From the NCBI GenBank assembly GCA_026874595.1, contig CM049319.1, positions 17,059,601-17,123,600 of the forward strand: a stretch of 64,000 nucleotides of DNA, in the 5' to 3' direction. Both the position numbers and the translations under genes were made by a program. This DNA comes from Sipunculus nudus. Taxonomy: Eukaryota > Annelida > Sipuncula > Golfingiida > Sipunculidae. Under the pieces are notes generated by a model that had not been told where the DNA came from, made no database searches, and was given only the letters and a program-made list of their open reading frames with translations. Shown here piece after piece: positions 11,422 through 23,599 of this stretch. Within the stretch, counting starts at the first letter, position 1. Every line of letters begins with the position of its first letter.

Positions 11422-12988
11422 TTTGTAACAATCAAGATAAGAAAATATATCAGCACAGAAGCATAACACAATATGAAAAGCTGCAAATTTGAAGATCTAA
11501 AGATCCTCTGAAACGAACTATCGCACGTTTAGCTCGTATCTGGCTCCGACGATCGTTACACGTCAAACCAAGTGTTCCGCCAACATCACCATGCCATGTG
11601 TCATTCTATCCTTTGTCGTTCCTTGGCGGTAGTGATATCAGTCACGACGTCACGTATTTATGCTTGATATTTAAAGTCACGCTTTGTAAGTGATACGTGA
11701 ACTTCCCATCATTCCCCAAAGATTTCATAAGATATTCACATGCTCTTTGACCGTGAGTACAATAAAAAATCCACAACGTCACTCATTAATAAAAATCACT
11801 CCATGTTTAGTTCGCTCTGGTGTGTATGTATTAAAAAAAACTTCCCCTTCTATCCTCGTTAGATCTCGCGAGATTAAACCGGTATAGTAAAATCATGGTA
11901 CCTTACATTTAAAAAGGAAGTTGAAATGTTGTTTGTCCACACTTAAAAGGTGCCGAATGAAAATACTCCATTTCGATGAGATATGGTGGAATTTTCTTTT
12001 ATTTTTTAACTAAACAATGTATCGTTGACACATTTTTAAAAATGCAATTTTAAACTCATATACAGTAGGCTTGTCCTATCTCTCTGTGCTTTGTAAACTT
12101 CATCATTTTCGTGCGAAATCTTGAAATATCCTTTCGCACATGCGCAATTGCGCGATGAAATTAGAGTAAAATTAACTTTCTTGCGATATTTTGTAAACTT
12201 CTTTTGTCACTTTTTCATACAAGATATCTTGATACTTTGTATGATATTCCTGTGACGTCTGAATGTGCCACGCACGTGTGCTTATATGTTCAATGTAATT
12301 ATAATCCGAGCGGACAGCTCTGTAATATGTTCCGGGCTTTGTATACATAGCCTGCCAGTCCTGCAGATTTAAGTGTAATACCATATGACTGGCTCTTTAT
12401 ATAGAATGTGTTGAGCCTTCGGTTGCAACTGGTGGCTTAGCATATTATTACAGAATAAATGTGTTTATGTTACCACAGATCACCTCTAACGAACCTCAGA
12501 ACATTTGGTTGGCTGTTTTTGTGCTGATGTAAATATACACTTTATATGGAACTATAAATAGAAATCAAACTATAAACTCTAATGATTAACATTTCCAAAT
12601 AAACAGTGTATTGCCCCCGAGAACTCGGCCATCACCCGGACATATTGAAAAAGTTAAGTCAGGTTTAATAAACACACTAGTGTTAATCCATCCATAACAC
12701 GGGTTTCTTATGTGCATGTTTAATTTATTTCTTTACCGTGTGGTATAAGCAATTAATTAAGCCACTTTACCTGGCACAGAATTGATTTGGCTCATGGCGT
12801 GACACGTACTGACATGTCTTTATAAACACCGACAGGTGGTATCCTTCAGTATGTGATAATTATATCATATGGTTTGTTCTAACTGTTAGGTTTTATTCAA
12901 GAAATGTCTGATAATCTTTACCCTCACGTCTATAAACTGATTTATTAGGATAAATTTTACTTTAAAGACATGAAACGTAACGGCGGTT

Positions 12989-12990
<2 letters not shown>
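11422..12990. other. Upstream region of gene A and intergenic sequence
   Basis: No second gene seen. The 240 bp next to the gene A start include the candidate promoter words listed separately. A short inverted word GCGCAATTGCGC lies near 12142. The open frame at 12172-12384 (minus) has no recognisable content. Confidence 0.5.
11646..11662 (-). promoter_or_regulatory. Candidate promoter words for gene A
   Basis: On the minus strand a TATA-like CATAAATA (11662-11655) overlaps or adjoins a CRE-like GTGACGTC (11653-11646), about 230 bp upstream of the chosen start. Position and spacing are plausible for a core promoter, but both words are short and this is a weak call. Confidence 0.3.

Positions 12991-12992
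<2 letters not shown>

Positions 12993-13076
<84 letters not shown>
12993..13076. repeat. Compound microsatellite (AT)n(AG)n
   Basis: Uninterrupted AT dinucleotides followed directly by AG dinucleotides. Confidence 0.98.
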
Positions 13077-13079
<3 letters not shown>

Positions 13080-13100
13080 TAGGATTTAGTTGTGAAATCT

Positions 13101-13829
13101 TTTCGATAATTGATATAAAAAAGACCGACGTTCCAATATTAATTATAGATTATTTTATGTGTACTCTATATAACCCAGAAATCTTCTTTGTAGAGTTATA
13201 CCTAAAATAGTAAATTCAGTTAGTCTAGCGCACAACGCTTAAAGGTCAAGTTGACACTTGTTGTTGACACATTGTTCAGCTTTAATGTTAGTCGCCATTT
13301 TTTGTCCTGCATCTCACATTGACAGGATTAGAATATTTTTTTTCTGGCTTATTTGCATGTTCATCGTGCGATTGTGTGTGCTCGATTATGAATAAAATGA
13401 AATCAATTTAATTGTGAAAGGAAACGTGAAAATTTGAATTCGATATCTAGAACAATTTGTGAGTAAATAATAACCTTAGAGATCTTTAGAAGAATAATAC
13501 TTGCAAAAACATAATGTCAAATCAAAAAAGAATGTCTAATCAAATCCAGTTCACCTGTTTTGAATACTATTTAAGGGATTTCTTCGATTTATTTTCATAC
13601 TTTTTCGGTATTGCTTAACAGGTGTACGTGTACAGCTCAGTGAAAATTGATCAGAGATGAGAATCCTGTATTTATATTGACAGGTAATTATTATTATGAC
13701 ATGAAGTATGAACAATATATATGTGTTTTAATCAACCTTTTACAAAAAAAATTATGTAAAGTGTTACATAAAAATTGAAAGAATTAATGTTTAGACAGGA
13801 AGATCACCATGGTAAATTAATTACGATAT
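13101..13829. other. AT-rich sequence with a diverged copy at ~14.4-14.8 kb
   Basis: Blocks such as AGATTATTTTATG, TTATACCTAAAATA and TGACAGGATTAGAATATTTTTTT recur in the same order in about 14440-14670, so the SINE at 13868-14290 sits between two diverged direct copies. No gene. Confidence 0.55.
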
Positions 13830-14328
13830 AAAAAGCAGGGCACTGTTACATTATCAACAAACAATTTCACCGGCTTCTGTGGCTCAGAGGTAGAGCACAG
13901 AGCTCAAAGCCGGGAGATCATGAGTTCGAATCTTAGCTTAAACGGTGAGATTTTTACGGTTGGTCCCCAACCCAAGGTGGGCGCTCTCTAGGCTAAATGG
14001 GGAGGTCATGCCCAAAGGCCGTGCTTCACTCACAAACGAGTGCGCCTTTCAGGGGTTCCTCGGTGGTATGACCCAGCAACTGGGACGATTATACACCCAG
14101 GGCTCGCTGGTGCAATAATCACCGGGCCAGGTTAACACCAGAATGAAAAAAGGAGAGGAAGCGTGTGACACTGCCCAGTCAAGTAGGCTGAAACCGGAAT
14201 GGAATTCTGCAGTCGTACATATACTAAGACTTAAGCTAGCATTAAAAAATGGAGGTGGTTACCTAAAAAAATAAAACTAAATAGGTTTAAAAAAAGCAGG
14301 GCACTGTTACTCTATCAACACACAATTT
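13830..14328 (+). mobile_element. tRNA-headed SINE with 38-bp flanking direct repeats
   Basis: The head GGCTTCTGTGGCTCAGAGG..GAGTTCGAATCTTAG contains box A and box B-like pol III words (TGGCTCAGAGG and AGTTCGAATC). A central domain follows with GACCCAGCAACTGGG and a tail AAAAAATGGAGGTGGTTACC. Further copies occur at 37650-38048 (minus) and about 39050-39365 (plus). The body (13868-14290) is flanked by nearly identical 38-bp direct repeats, 13830-13867 and 14291-14328 (about three mismatches), starting AAAAAGCAGGGCACTGTTAC. That is long for a SINE target-site duplication. Confidence 0.8.
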
Positions 14329-14774
14329 TGACCTTCTTTAACGAGGAGATAAAACAGGTGACAGGGTCAACTGAATATTAACCAGTGAAAGGAATTGGTT
14401 GAAATCATGATCGATGATTGCAAAAACTATGTATGATCGATCAGTAGATTATTTTATGCACCTTCTACATTACGTTGACATCTGCATACTTTATAGAATT
14501 ATACCTAAAATATTTAATGAGTAACTTGTACGTGAATATGAAAGATTAAGATGGCGGCCAGGTTGTGAACACTTTTCTTATACTTTTATAAATGTTGGGC
14601 TTCTTTGTGTCCCATCTTTTTTTATATCTCTGACAGGATTAGAATATTTTTTTATTATATGATTATAAGCATGTGCACCCATAATCATTTGTGATAAATT
14701 ATGCAAAAATGCAACTAATATTGTCGATTATGAAAGAAAACGAATTATCATCGATTAATTGCCCCACCACACAC

Positions 14775-14778
<4 letters not shown>

Positions 14779-14835
<57 letters not shown>
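14779..14835. repeat. (TA)n microsatellite
   Basis: TA dinucleotide tract followed by TGTG-rich sequence. Confidence 0.98.
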
Positions 14836-14953
14836 GTGTGTGTGTATGTGTGTCTGATTAAAAGCTAGAATAAAATGTGAACGTCTCATTTTTCTTTTCT
14901 AAAATCTCCCTCCTGGTTTACAATCTCATAAATCTGGTGTTTCAAGTTAAAGT

Positions 14954-16950
14954 ACAGGCGCTTGAATTGCTATTGGTGTTAAATTTGTTCCTTTTCTTGG
15001 TCATATCCTTATAATTATTACTTATCTGACATTTCCCCCGCGTTTTTCGCACTATATGGTCCATCTCCTCATTATTTACTTAATATTTGGGATAGGCTGG
15101 CAAGAAGCCCCCGTTGTTAGACCCGACAGCCATGGCACAGCAACCGAGGACGCACTAATTGATTGGCTGATATGTCTACTACTGGAGTCTTCAGATGGTG
15201 ACTCCGCTGACGTAACAATGGTTCAGCCAATCACGCATGTACTCCAAATTTACCATGAAACCGATGTGCCATAGCTGTCTGCTAGGGCCCTGCGCGGGGC
15301 GGGTCTTGACCCGCATCTCACGGGGGCCCGCAGCCCGCGGGCCCCCGCATAGGAATCTTTGCGGGGTGGGGCGGGCTACATCTTAGAAAGTGCGGGGCGG
15401 GGCGGGCCGAAATGACGTCTGTGCGGGGCGGGGCGGGGCGAGCTGCGGGTTGATGATCTGGCAGTTCAGTAAAATATGAATATAAAATTATACTTAAAAA
15501 AATATAAGTTGAAGATATTGGATTTTTTGTATAAAATATTTTCAGGTGTCGTAAATTTGAAGAAAAAAAATTTATCCCTGTTAACCCCTTATTCTGACTG
15601 ACAGTTGTAACAACACTATGCAAGTGAGTCTTTTCTAGGTATAACATCAATTTGTTATACAAAATAGATGGTGTATCCTTAATCTGAAATCTAGACTTTA
15701 AACAATTGTCTTTGCAATGGGAGCTGGTCATAACTTTGTATTAAGTTACCTGGCTTGATGTTGTATATGGACTGTAACCCTGTACTTGTGTCATGTCTCA
15801 CATATTACATAATATGGCTGGGAGTGAAGCAAGGGCTTGATTACCTTTGATCTTGTAATAGACAGTGTCTGGCTACAGCTGGCTCTGTAGGTGACTCAAC
15901 TGACCTGGAACTGCACAAAGCCTAAGGTGGACTCCTTATCTAGTTGTAACTCCATGTGCTGGCTAATTGTAAATGACACTGGCCACTGGCTGGTCAAATC
16001 CATGTTTGGTCACAGCATAATGTGTTGATGATTGCTGTAAGAAACATATGGCTCTGCATGGCCATGTCCAGATCTCAATGAACATCCTGAACCGAGAGCC
16101 ACATCAGTCAGATTACCCCTTTACTCCCTTGACCTGATTAGTCTCAGTTTCAGCTAATTAGCAGATTATGACTATAAAAATTTAACAAGCAACACATTTC
16201 GTTAGTTTGATGGCTTGTGATTAGCCAATACTATTCTAAAGGGTCACTTTGGGTACAAATACTTTGAAGAAGTCTAATTTTTTTCTTTACTTTTTTTATA
16301 TATTTATGTAGAAACAGACACAATAAACCAAAGGTTTGTTTATTACCCCTGTAAAATATGAAAACATATTTAAGGTGTGTTAAATTATTATCTATAAATT
16401 AAATCCATCTAACCAATCAAACATGTCTTTAAAAATATTTCATGAATTATGGTTTGAATTATTGCAAAAACGTATTCAAATAAATTTTTCATTCCGATCA
16501 GCAAAATTTCTATATATATTAATAATAAGCGTGTCTTATACATGTGCTGTAAAATATTTTGATTTGTAAACCTTTGTATCCGAAAACTTTTTTTCATTAT
16601 TTTGCGGGCTGGACTGCAGGCCAGAAACTTAAAAAACGCGGGGCGGGGCGGGTGCGGGCTGAAAGAAAATTTTGCGGGGTGGGTGCGGGCTGAAAGAATC
16701 ATAGTAACTGCGGGGCGGGGCGGGACGGGCTGAATTTATTTTTTTTTTATTGCGGGGCGGGCTGCGGGCTGACAGGGCATGATGCGGGGCGGGTGCGGGT
16801 TCAATTTTTCAGCCCGCGCAGGGCCCTACACTGTCTGCTCTGACAACGGGGGCTTCTTGCCAGCCTATTAAGTAATATTTATAAGGAAAATGAACCAGAA
16901 AAGGAAAATATTTAACCGAAATCAATACTAATAGCAATTCAAGCGCCTGT
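14954..16950. mobile_element. Palindromic (foldback-type) element, interrupted by a hAT-like insertion
   Basis: The left arm starting CAGGCGCTTGAATTGCTATT (14955) is the reverse complement of the right arm ending at 16949-16950. The word AGGCTGGCAAGAAGCCCC at about 15092 also has its complement at about 16848-16866. Removing the hAT-like insertion leaves a palindromic element of roughly 450 bp. A further short inverted pair (GACAGCCATGGCACA near 15125 and its near complement near 15264-15279) lies inside. Outer target duplication is unclear, although GTTAAAG occurs on both sides. Confidence 0.75.
15283..16828. mobile_element. Non-autonomous hAT-like DNA transposon
   Basis: Terminal inverted repeats TAGGGCCCTGCGCGGG (left) and its complement (right, ending 16828) are flanked by the 8-bp word CTGTCTGC at 15275-15282 and 16831-16838. 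Two extra bases (CA) precede the right copy. An 8-bp duplication and TAGGG-type ends fit the hAT superfamily. Subterminal regions 15290-15450 and 16640-16815 are packed with GCGGGGCGGGC motifs in opposite orientation, as seen in some hAT elements. No transposase frame is visible in the interior. Confidence 0.75.
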
Positions 16951-17459
16951 GGTTAAAGACATGACTGTAGAGAAAATGAGAACACTGCCAGTGTTCAAAT
17001 AAAATATATATGCATATATTTAATAGCAATTTGACCTGCTCAAGAAATGAAACAGAAATCGACAATCTTGGAATTTGAGTTTTGTCAATTTCAATGCCCT
17101 GGGAATACGGCCCAGCTGCACGTAACCAGGAAGTCATGAAATTCGTCTCTATCGTGAGAGGTCAGTGACCTGATAGACCAACTGTGACACTGAAATTTAT
17201 AAGTTTACCGTAACGTGCCCCGAGGCTTTACTTAGGGGTATCCTCACGAGCACTTACTTTTAAATGTGACATTTTGTTAGCTAGATAATAACTGATAATA
17301 TAATGCTGCATGGGAACGTTTTTATTTTCAGTGAACTTGAATATATTACAGGAGAGCTTGTTCAGCGTTTGATGGTACAGTAGAAATATGGAACTTTTTT
17401 ACACACCAATACTATAAAGCTTCACACGCACACACATATTTATATATGAATGAAATTCT

Positions 17460-17460
<1 letters not shown>

Positions 17461-17513
<53 letters not shown>
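17461..17513. repeat. (TA)n microsatellite
   Basis: TA tract directly abutting the left end of the 17515-19254 palindrome. Confidence 0.95.
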
Positions 17514-17514
<1 letters not shown>

Positions 17515-17515
<1 letters not shown>

Positions 17516-17683
17516 CGGTGCTTAGGAAACAGGTCTACAAAACTTGTGTAAACTAAATTTAGAGTGTGAATTTCGCTCGTTAACCAACAAAATTTATAGA
17601 ACACTCATGGTCTTAATTATGTTATAATGGGACCGATTTGTCCCTCTTTGTTTAGTAAAATATAAATATATTATCCTGTCAAT

Positions 17684-17750
<67 letters not shown>

Positions 17751-19029
17751 AAAAAAAGGCTATTCATTTTGTATGTAGTTAATATAGCTATTCAGTCATT
17801 AAATCACAGAGGAAACAGTTTTTTCCTTCAATGTACGGAATGTAAAAATATTCCATATATAACTTATATGGCGTCTTGCTGGTTTGATGGTTTCGTACCC
17901 TTATTTCAAAGTCTTTGAAATTTGGGACCTACTTATTGATATCGCTTAAATTAATCGAACGTCGAAACAATCTTGAAGAGACATTGCACACCATATAGTG
18001 CCACTTTTTACACACCAATAGCTTCACACACACATATTTATATATGAATGAAAATTCTTATAAATACATATATATGTGTGTGTGTGTGTTAATCAGAGCT
18101 TGAACAGGAAAGACCAAAAAAGTATAATTATGCTTTGTAAATCTTTTTTCAATTGTATATTTTTAGTGAAACCAAACAGTTTGCTATCTTACCAACATTT
18201 AGGTTACCAACTTACGCTGCAGGCCAATGTACAAATGGCATTATATAATGCTTGTGAACATGTTGCTTTTTACGAACGCATGGTTCACCTTTTTGTTAGC
18301 CTTTTTTGTCAGAATGTCATTTGTACATTGGCCTGCAGCGTATTACCGAAGTTGGTAACCTAAATGATGGTAAGATAGCAAACTGTTTGGTTTCACTAAA
18401 ATTAGTATGAATATCCATTTTACCTGTTATTTATTACCATTTAAAATGTAATTATGAATGTGATACCACTTATACTCCGGTAAGAGTATTCATGGCACCA
18501 TATGATACAAAGAGACTGATTGATTCTCTGTATTTATATACATGTATTTAAAAAGGATTAATAGGATCAAAGGATGAATAGATTTAAAAAAAGGTAAGAT
18601 ATTGTGTGCCACAATTTGTATATACGATTAAAAAAAGGTTTACAAAGCATAATTATAATTTTTTGGTCTTTCCTGTTCAAGCTATGATTAACACACACAC
18701 ACACATATGTATATATAAGAATTTTCATTCATATATAAATATGTGTGTGTGTGTGAAGCTATTGGTGTGTAAAAAGTGGCACTATATGGTGTGCAATGTC
18801 TCTTCAAGATTGTTTCGACATTCGATTAATTTAAGCGATATCAATCAGTAGGTCCCAAATTTCAAAGACTTTGAAATAAGGGTACGAAACCATCAAACCA
18901 GCAAGACGCCATATAAGTTATATATGGAATATTTTTATATTCTGTACATTGAAGGAAAAAACTGTTTACTCTGTGATTTAATGACTGAGCAGCTATATTA
19001 ACTTCATACAAAATGAATAGCCTTTTTTT

Positions 19030-19084
<55 letters not shown>

Positions 19085-19254
19085 ATTGACAGGATAATAT
19101 ATTTATATTTTACTAAACAAAGAGCGACAAATCGGTCCCATTATAACATAATTACGCCCATGAGTGTTCTATAAATTTTGTTGGTTAACGAGCGAAATTC
19201 ACACTCTAAATTTAGTTTACACAAGTTTTGTAGACCTGTTTCCTAAGCACCGAT
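17515..19254. mobile_element. Long imperfect palindrome (~1.7 kb), foldback-type element
   Basis: The left arm begins ATCGGTGCTTAGGAAACAGG and the right arm ends with its exact reverse complement at 19254. Arms match over about 620 bp (17515-18145 with 18640-19254), including a (CT)n tract at 17691-17748 paired with (GA)n at 19032-19078. The inner section pairs 18166-18241 with 18326-18404 about a centre near 18285. The right arm carries about 220 bp (18405-18635) absent from the left. No transposase frame; the open frames here (18076-18363, 18606-18851) are products of the palindrome. Confidence 0.9.
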
Positions 19255-20423
19255 CAATCATTTTGAATCACGCTTAACTTCCCTTTTTACAAGAAATATT
19301 ATATTGTGAGAAACAAACCGTTAAAACGTGTTGTCTGAAAACGGGTTTCTTAATGTAGCCTATGTAACCTTTTGATCTTTTATTTCAGTACATCATTCGG
19401 GGCAATTTAATATATTTAAGACAAAGTATTAAGCTCGCATTCATCTAGATAACGACACATTTGATTAATCCCATATAATTTTATGAAAACCAACAGTTGA
19501 GGTCGTGACGCCAAGCTTGCTCAATTCATAGAGGGGGTTGGGAATTGACGCTACTGCCATCTGTTGACAGGTCGACACACTAACAGCAACAGGTTGGAAA
19601 TGCCGCTATTGCCCTCTGGTGATTGTCACAGATACTAAAGGAACAACCAATAAATAAATGTAGTGTCACTCAGCAGAAAACGATCATATCTGCCACTAAA
19701 TCACGACTATTTTTATATTTAACATTTCCCAAAATTGATTAATGTTGAATCCGGCCCCTTCATCCAAACTGTCAATCCTCTTTTTGAACATATGTTATTA
19801 CCTTTCTCTCTTATTTTACAGTCATTAATTAACAACCGGTTCCATCCAACCACGGGTTACTAAAATATTATGCCTGTCAAACCAGAGGCCTGGTACACCG
19901 CTGTTTCACTTCTGTGTGTTTTGCACTGGTTTGTAGACGCACCCTGGTAAAATTGGTGTGTATGGTTGAGGTAGTTCAAAATAATTTTTTACCCATCTGT
20001 GAATGCTGGACCACAAATTTAACCAAAATTTATTATTATAATTAATAATACATTTTATTTGCAATATATAAATAGCAGGGGTATTATTACACAGACCGTC
20101 TCCGTTGGTAAAAAGTGTGTTTGTTGGTTGGTTAGGGGGGCAGATAGCAGTAGTGCCTTCAAGATTTTAATCTATTCTGTTTCCATTTGTGAGGTATCAG
20201 TGATTTTAAATTAAGGGGCCTTATCACCTTATCTGACCGTTATAAACTAATGGTGATCCCTATGAGCATGCACTCATAAAAATATGCCAGATAATGTGGA
20301 TATCACTGCACATAGGCTGGTTGTTTTATTTATATCAACGTGTTAATTATAGGTTGGGGCCCCCCAAAATAATCAAAACAAATTCAACAAAGGCATGCAA
20401 CATGGCAGCAAGTAAGATAAGCC
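19255..20423. other. Intergenic, no supported gene
   Basis: Includes a short local repeat of a GCCNTCTGNTGA-type word near 19556 and 19612. Nothing else recognised. Confidence 0.5.
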
Positions 20424-20698
20424 ATGCTTTGCAAATGGCGTTTTGCAACAATTGACCTTTCTAACTCCGCATATATGCAACCTACCACCTAAGGTCACAA
20501 GTTTGCCCCATTTGTCAATATTGCTGTGTTTACAAACATGTTGTTGATAAACAGCTTCATACATCCTTTACGAAGGCATTATATAAGACCTTTTCACAAC
20601 CAAAATTACCTTTAGATCATTATTATATACACAGAGGAAGTAGAAATCACATAAATTCTTTTTTCAAAAGGTATAGGTGAATGGGCACTTTTAATATC
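20424..20698 (+). repeat. Dispersed repeat, copy 2
   Basis: Same-orientation match to 4411-4690, from TGCAAATGGCGTTTTGCAACAA to TTTTCAAAAGGTATAGGTG..GGGCAC. Divergence is moderate. Confidence 0.75.
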
Positions 20699-21959
20699 GG
20701 TAAAGCCTGGTAAAAATTCAAGCAATTGATTATTGTTGACTGTTTAAAATACTTCCGTGAGGCTTTTGTACTTAAATGTCTTAAAGCCAGCTATTCTCCT
20801 GCCTGAATTGCATTTTTTTGTGATATATGGCCCATACTCGGTACATATTTATGAACTTTAGTTAACTTCTACTGGGAAATAATCATATAATTCCTCTGTG
20901 ACTGATGCACGAGATTGTCTTTCTGTAAGTTGTTACTAAACACGGACCAGAGGAGATTGATTAAGCAAGCAGCTGTTGGTGGAAAGACAATGTGGGGCAA
21001 CAGCACCTTGTGTCATTTTCAAACTCTGGTAACTTTGAGTTGTTCCCAGATGGCCGTGTTGGACGTATTTGGATTACAATAGGTTGTTATTTTGGCGGGC
21101 GAACAAGTTGATATAAACAAAACGGATCCTGGGGGATCGGCACCTTCTGACTCATTTTAATCACGCCGTATATCCGAATGGGCACTTTAAACATTTAGAA
21201 TATTTAAAGAACAAAACAAAACTTTATTACGTGTAGATACGCACTGCGGTTGTAGTTTATACTGATACAAACAACAGACAATCTAATAAAAAACCGACAA
21301 GGGGAGCCTAGCAATGTTTATGTGTCACATGCAATCAATTGTCTGTGCATGTCAGGTGCCACCAAAATGGGTTAAGTATACTTATACCTAAAAAAAACAA
21401 TAAATTTAAACTGCGGTATATTGATTGGAGAACCATCAGGTTTTATATAAATAGTTAAATCTGGATGTATGCAATCCAGAGGCGAAACCATGCAGGATTT
21501 AGAAAAGTGGGGGGGGGGGGGGGGGGGTCCGAACCCCCTGGCAATCGCCATATTGGGAGCCATCTCCGATGCCATGAACTAAGCGAATAAGGTCAAAGTC
21601 AAAAATAAAATCATATGTAAATATGTGACCTAGCACTAATATTGTGCCTATATTTCAGCTTTTGAAAATCAGCCATACTGGATATCTAGGTAAACATAAA
21701 ATGCCAGAAAAAAAGGTTCATTGGAATTGATGGTTTTGCACTCAATTGGACCTAAACCTGTCGATCCACAAGTTGTTCACTCAGATACCAATATAGAAAT
21801 AAACGTATCATTCGTTATAAGCCTCCACGTCAAAACGTGTCTGTCTGGTTTATTACTGACCCCTATCATTACTATATATATATAGAGCTGCTCTATAATA
21901 TATATTTCAAGACTTGTCAAGAATGATTCAGCCTTGTATTGTACCTAATGACTTGTGTA
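20699..21959. other. Intergenic; remnant of a GGATTTAG..GGGGTCC repeat
   Basis: At about 21475-21548, ATCCAGAGGCGAAACCATGCAGGATTTAG followed by a 19-base G run (21509-21527) and TCCGAACCCCCTGG resembles the element at 59250-59462. No gene. Confidence 0.45.
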
Positions 21960-22500
21960 CTAGATGCGATATAGTAAAATAATCCTTTATTTGCTCTCAG
22001 AGAACTATTGAAAAAACAAATTTTCTTTAAAATAACTGTTTGTATCACCATTTGAGTGTCGCACCCGTTGCTTACCTATTATTCTAACAGAGCAAAACAG
22101 CGCCAAAACGTTTGTACCCGGTGACATTATAGTGAGCAAAAATAAAAACTTATTGCACAACAGCTTTGTTTATTGAACTCCTAATGCTTGTTTATTTGTA
22201 GTACCTTTGGTCCCTCGGAGGGGGTTTTGGCCTTTGAAGTGAGTGGTTGAGGAACTTTTCAAATTGGATTAATTATTGACATCCGGTGGCCTTTAATAAA
22301 TAGTTGTTACATAAAACACTATTGGTGAGTCATAATTTAACATTTAACAACACACCCTTAAGCTGTACATTTGGTCTTAGTATTTAATGAGCGTGTCAGC
22401 TACTGTATAGTTATGTAAATCGAATGTTTTTATTGTTTATGATATATAGTGCAAGGAATGTTAATAAAGTGATATACACGTAGATGTTTACACAAATAAA
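21960..22500 (+). repeat. Diverged direct repeat, copy 1
   Basis: Blocks such as TTGCTTACCT, TTTGTACCCGGTGACAT, TTGTTTATTGA and CACACCCTTAAG..TGCA follow in the same order in about 23600-24200. I judge the two as an old direct duplication bracketing the palindrome at 22775-23523. Confidence 0.55.
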
Positions 22501-22774
22501 TAAATTGTCCCTTGTTAGTCAGTTGTAATAACATATTTATTAGTTATAGAATGCATGTAACCTTATTTAAGTTACATCCATTCATTCAGTATCAGGCTGG
22601 CATTATGATAAATATTTCTGGACTTGTGGAAATGAAATGTGGAAAGAAAATACACAGGTACATATATTTAAGATCTATACATCTGAAGAACCTAAGATTT
22701 ATATTATATGTAAATATTTTAAATGAAGAAGTGAAAACTTGTATGTATTTAGTTAATTACTTTTTATAAACATA

Positions 22775-23523
22775 GTGGCTATTTTGCCGGTATTGGTAAA
22801 ATAGCCTATTACATATAAATGTATAACTTGCCGGTACAATATAAAGACACCAGCAGGAAAGTTCTTTTATTGTGTCATACATTTAAAGTTTACATGAAGC
22901 CACTCATTCAATTAGAGGAGTTGTTTTTATAGCAAGTGTGAGTTTGTGCTATTATGGTCACATCATTAAAGGGAGTCCTGTCTTATAATTAGGTGGGTTG
23001 TTTGATTTTGTTTGTGTCATAGTGGTCACACCTTCAGAGAGGACACTGCAATGAGAAAATCCATGAATAATACACTGATTTTATATTTATTACCTCTTGT
23101 TTTATATACATAGTCTACAATATAGTTTATGGTGTGCATTACCAGCTATATATCCTACTGGGCGATGGTTTTTGTAAAGTCTATATGTATATATGTTTGT
23201 GTATTACCGAATGCAATAAAATTATTTTACGCTTATTTCCTCCTGTATTATACAAAGTCTACAACAATGCACACAGTGTTATCTTCCCTGACACATTACA
23301 CCAACTGTGACACCAACAACCCGACTAATTAAGCCAGTACAACCTTTTATGATATGACAACAATAGTAAAAACTCACATTTGCCAATACAACTCCTCTAA
23401 TTAAAGGAGTGGCCCCATGTAAGCTTTTATACTTATATGACACTATCAGAGTTGTAGCGGGTGTCTTTATGTACATTGTAATGCCTGGCGGGCTATTTAG
23501 CCTGTACCGGCAAAATAGCCTCT
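22775..23523. mobile_element. Palindromic element (~750 bp), ends GGCTATTTTGCCGGTA
   Basis: Left end GGCTATTTTGCCGGTATTGG and right end (complement) GAGGCTATTTTGCCGGTAC match. Arms can be followed for about 340 bp on each side (for example TAGAGGAGTTG near 22914 and its complement near 23391) to a centre near 23150. No transposase frame and no clear target-site duplication. Confidence 0.8.
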
Positions 23524-23599
23524 GCCTTTTATTAACTGCTTAAAGATCTGGGAGGACTGATCCAGAGTTATTTGAAGCTGGGTTGTACCTATAATAGTA

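Noticed and set aside
13868-13940. Possible functional tRNA gene
   Set aside because: Box A and B are present, but the sequence continues into a SINE body shared with two other copies.
15056-15274. 72-codon open frame
   Set aside because: Lies in the arm and inner section of a palindromic transposable element, with no domain.
18076-18851. Open frames within the long palindrome
   Set aside because: They span the palindrome arms and simple repeats, with no family resemblance.
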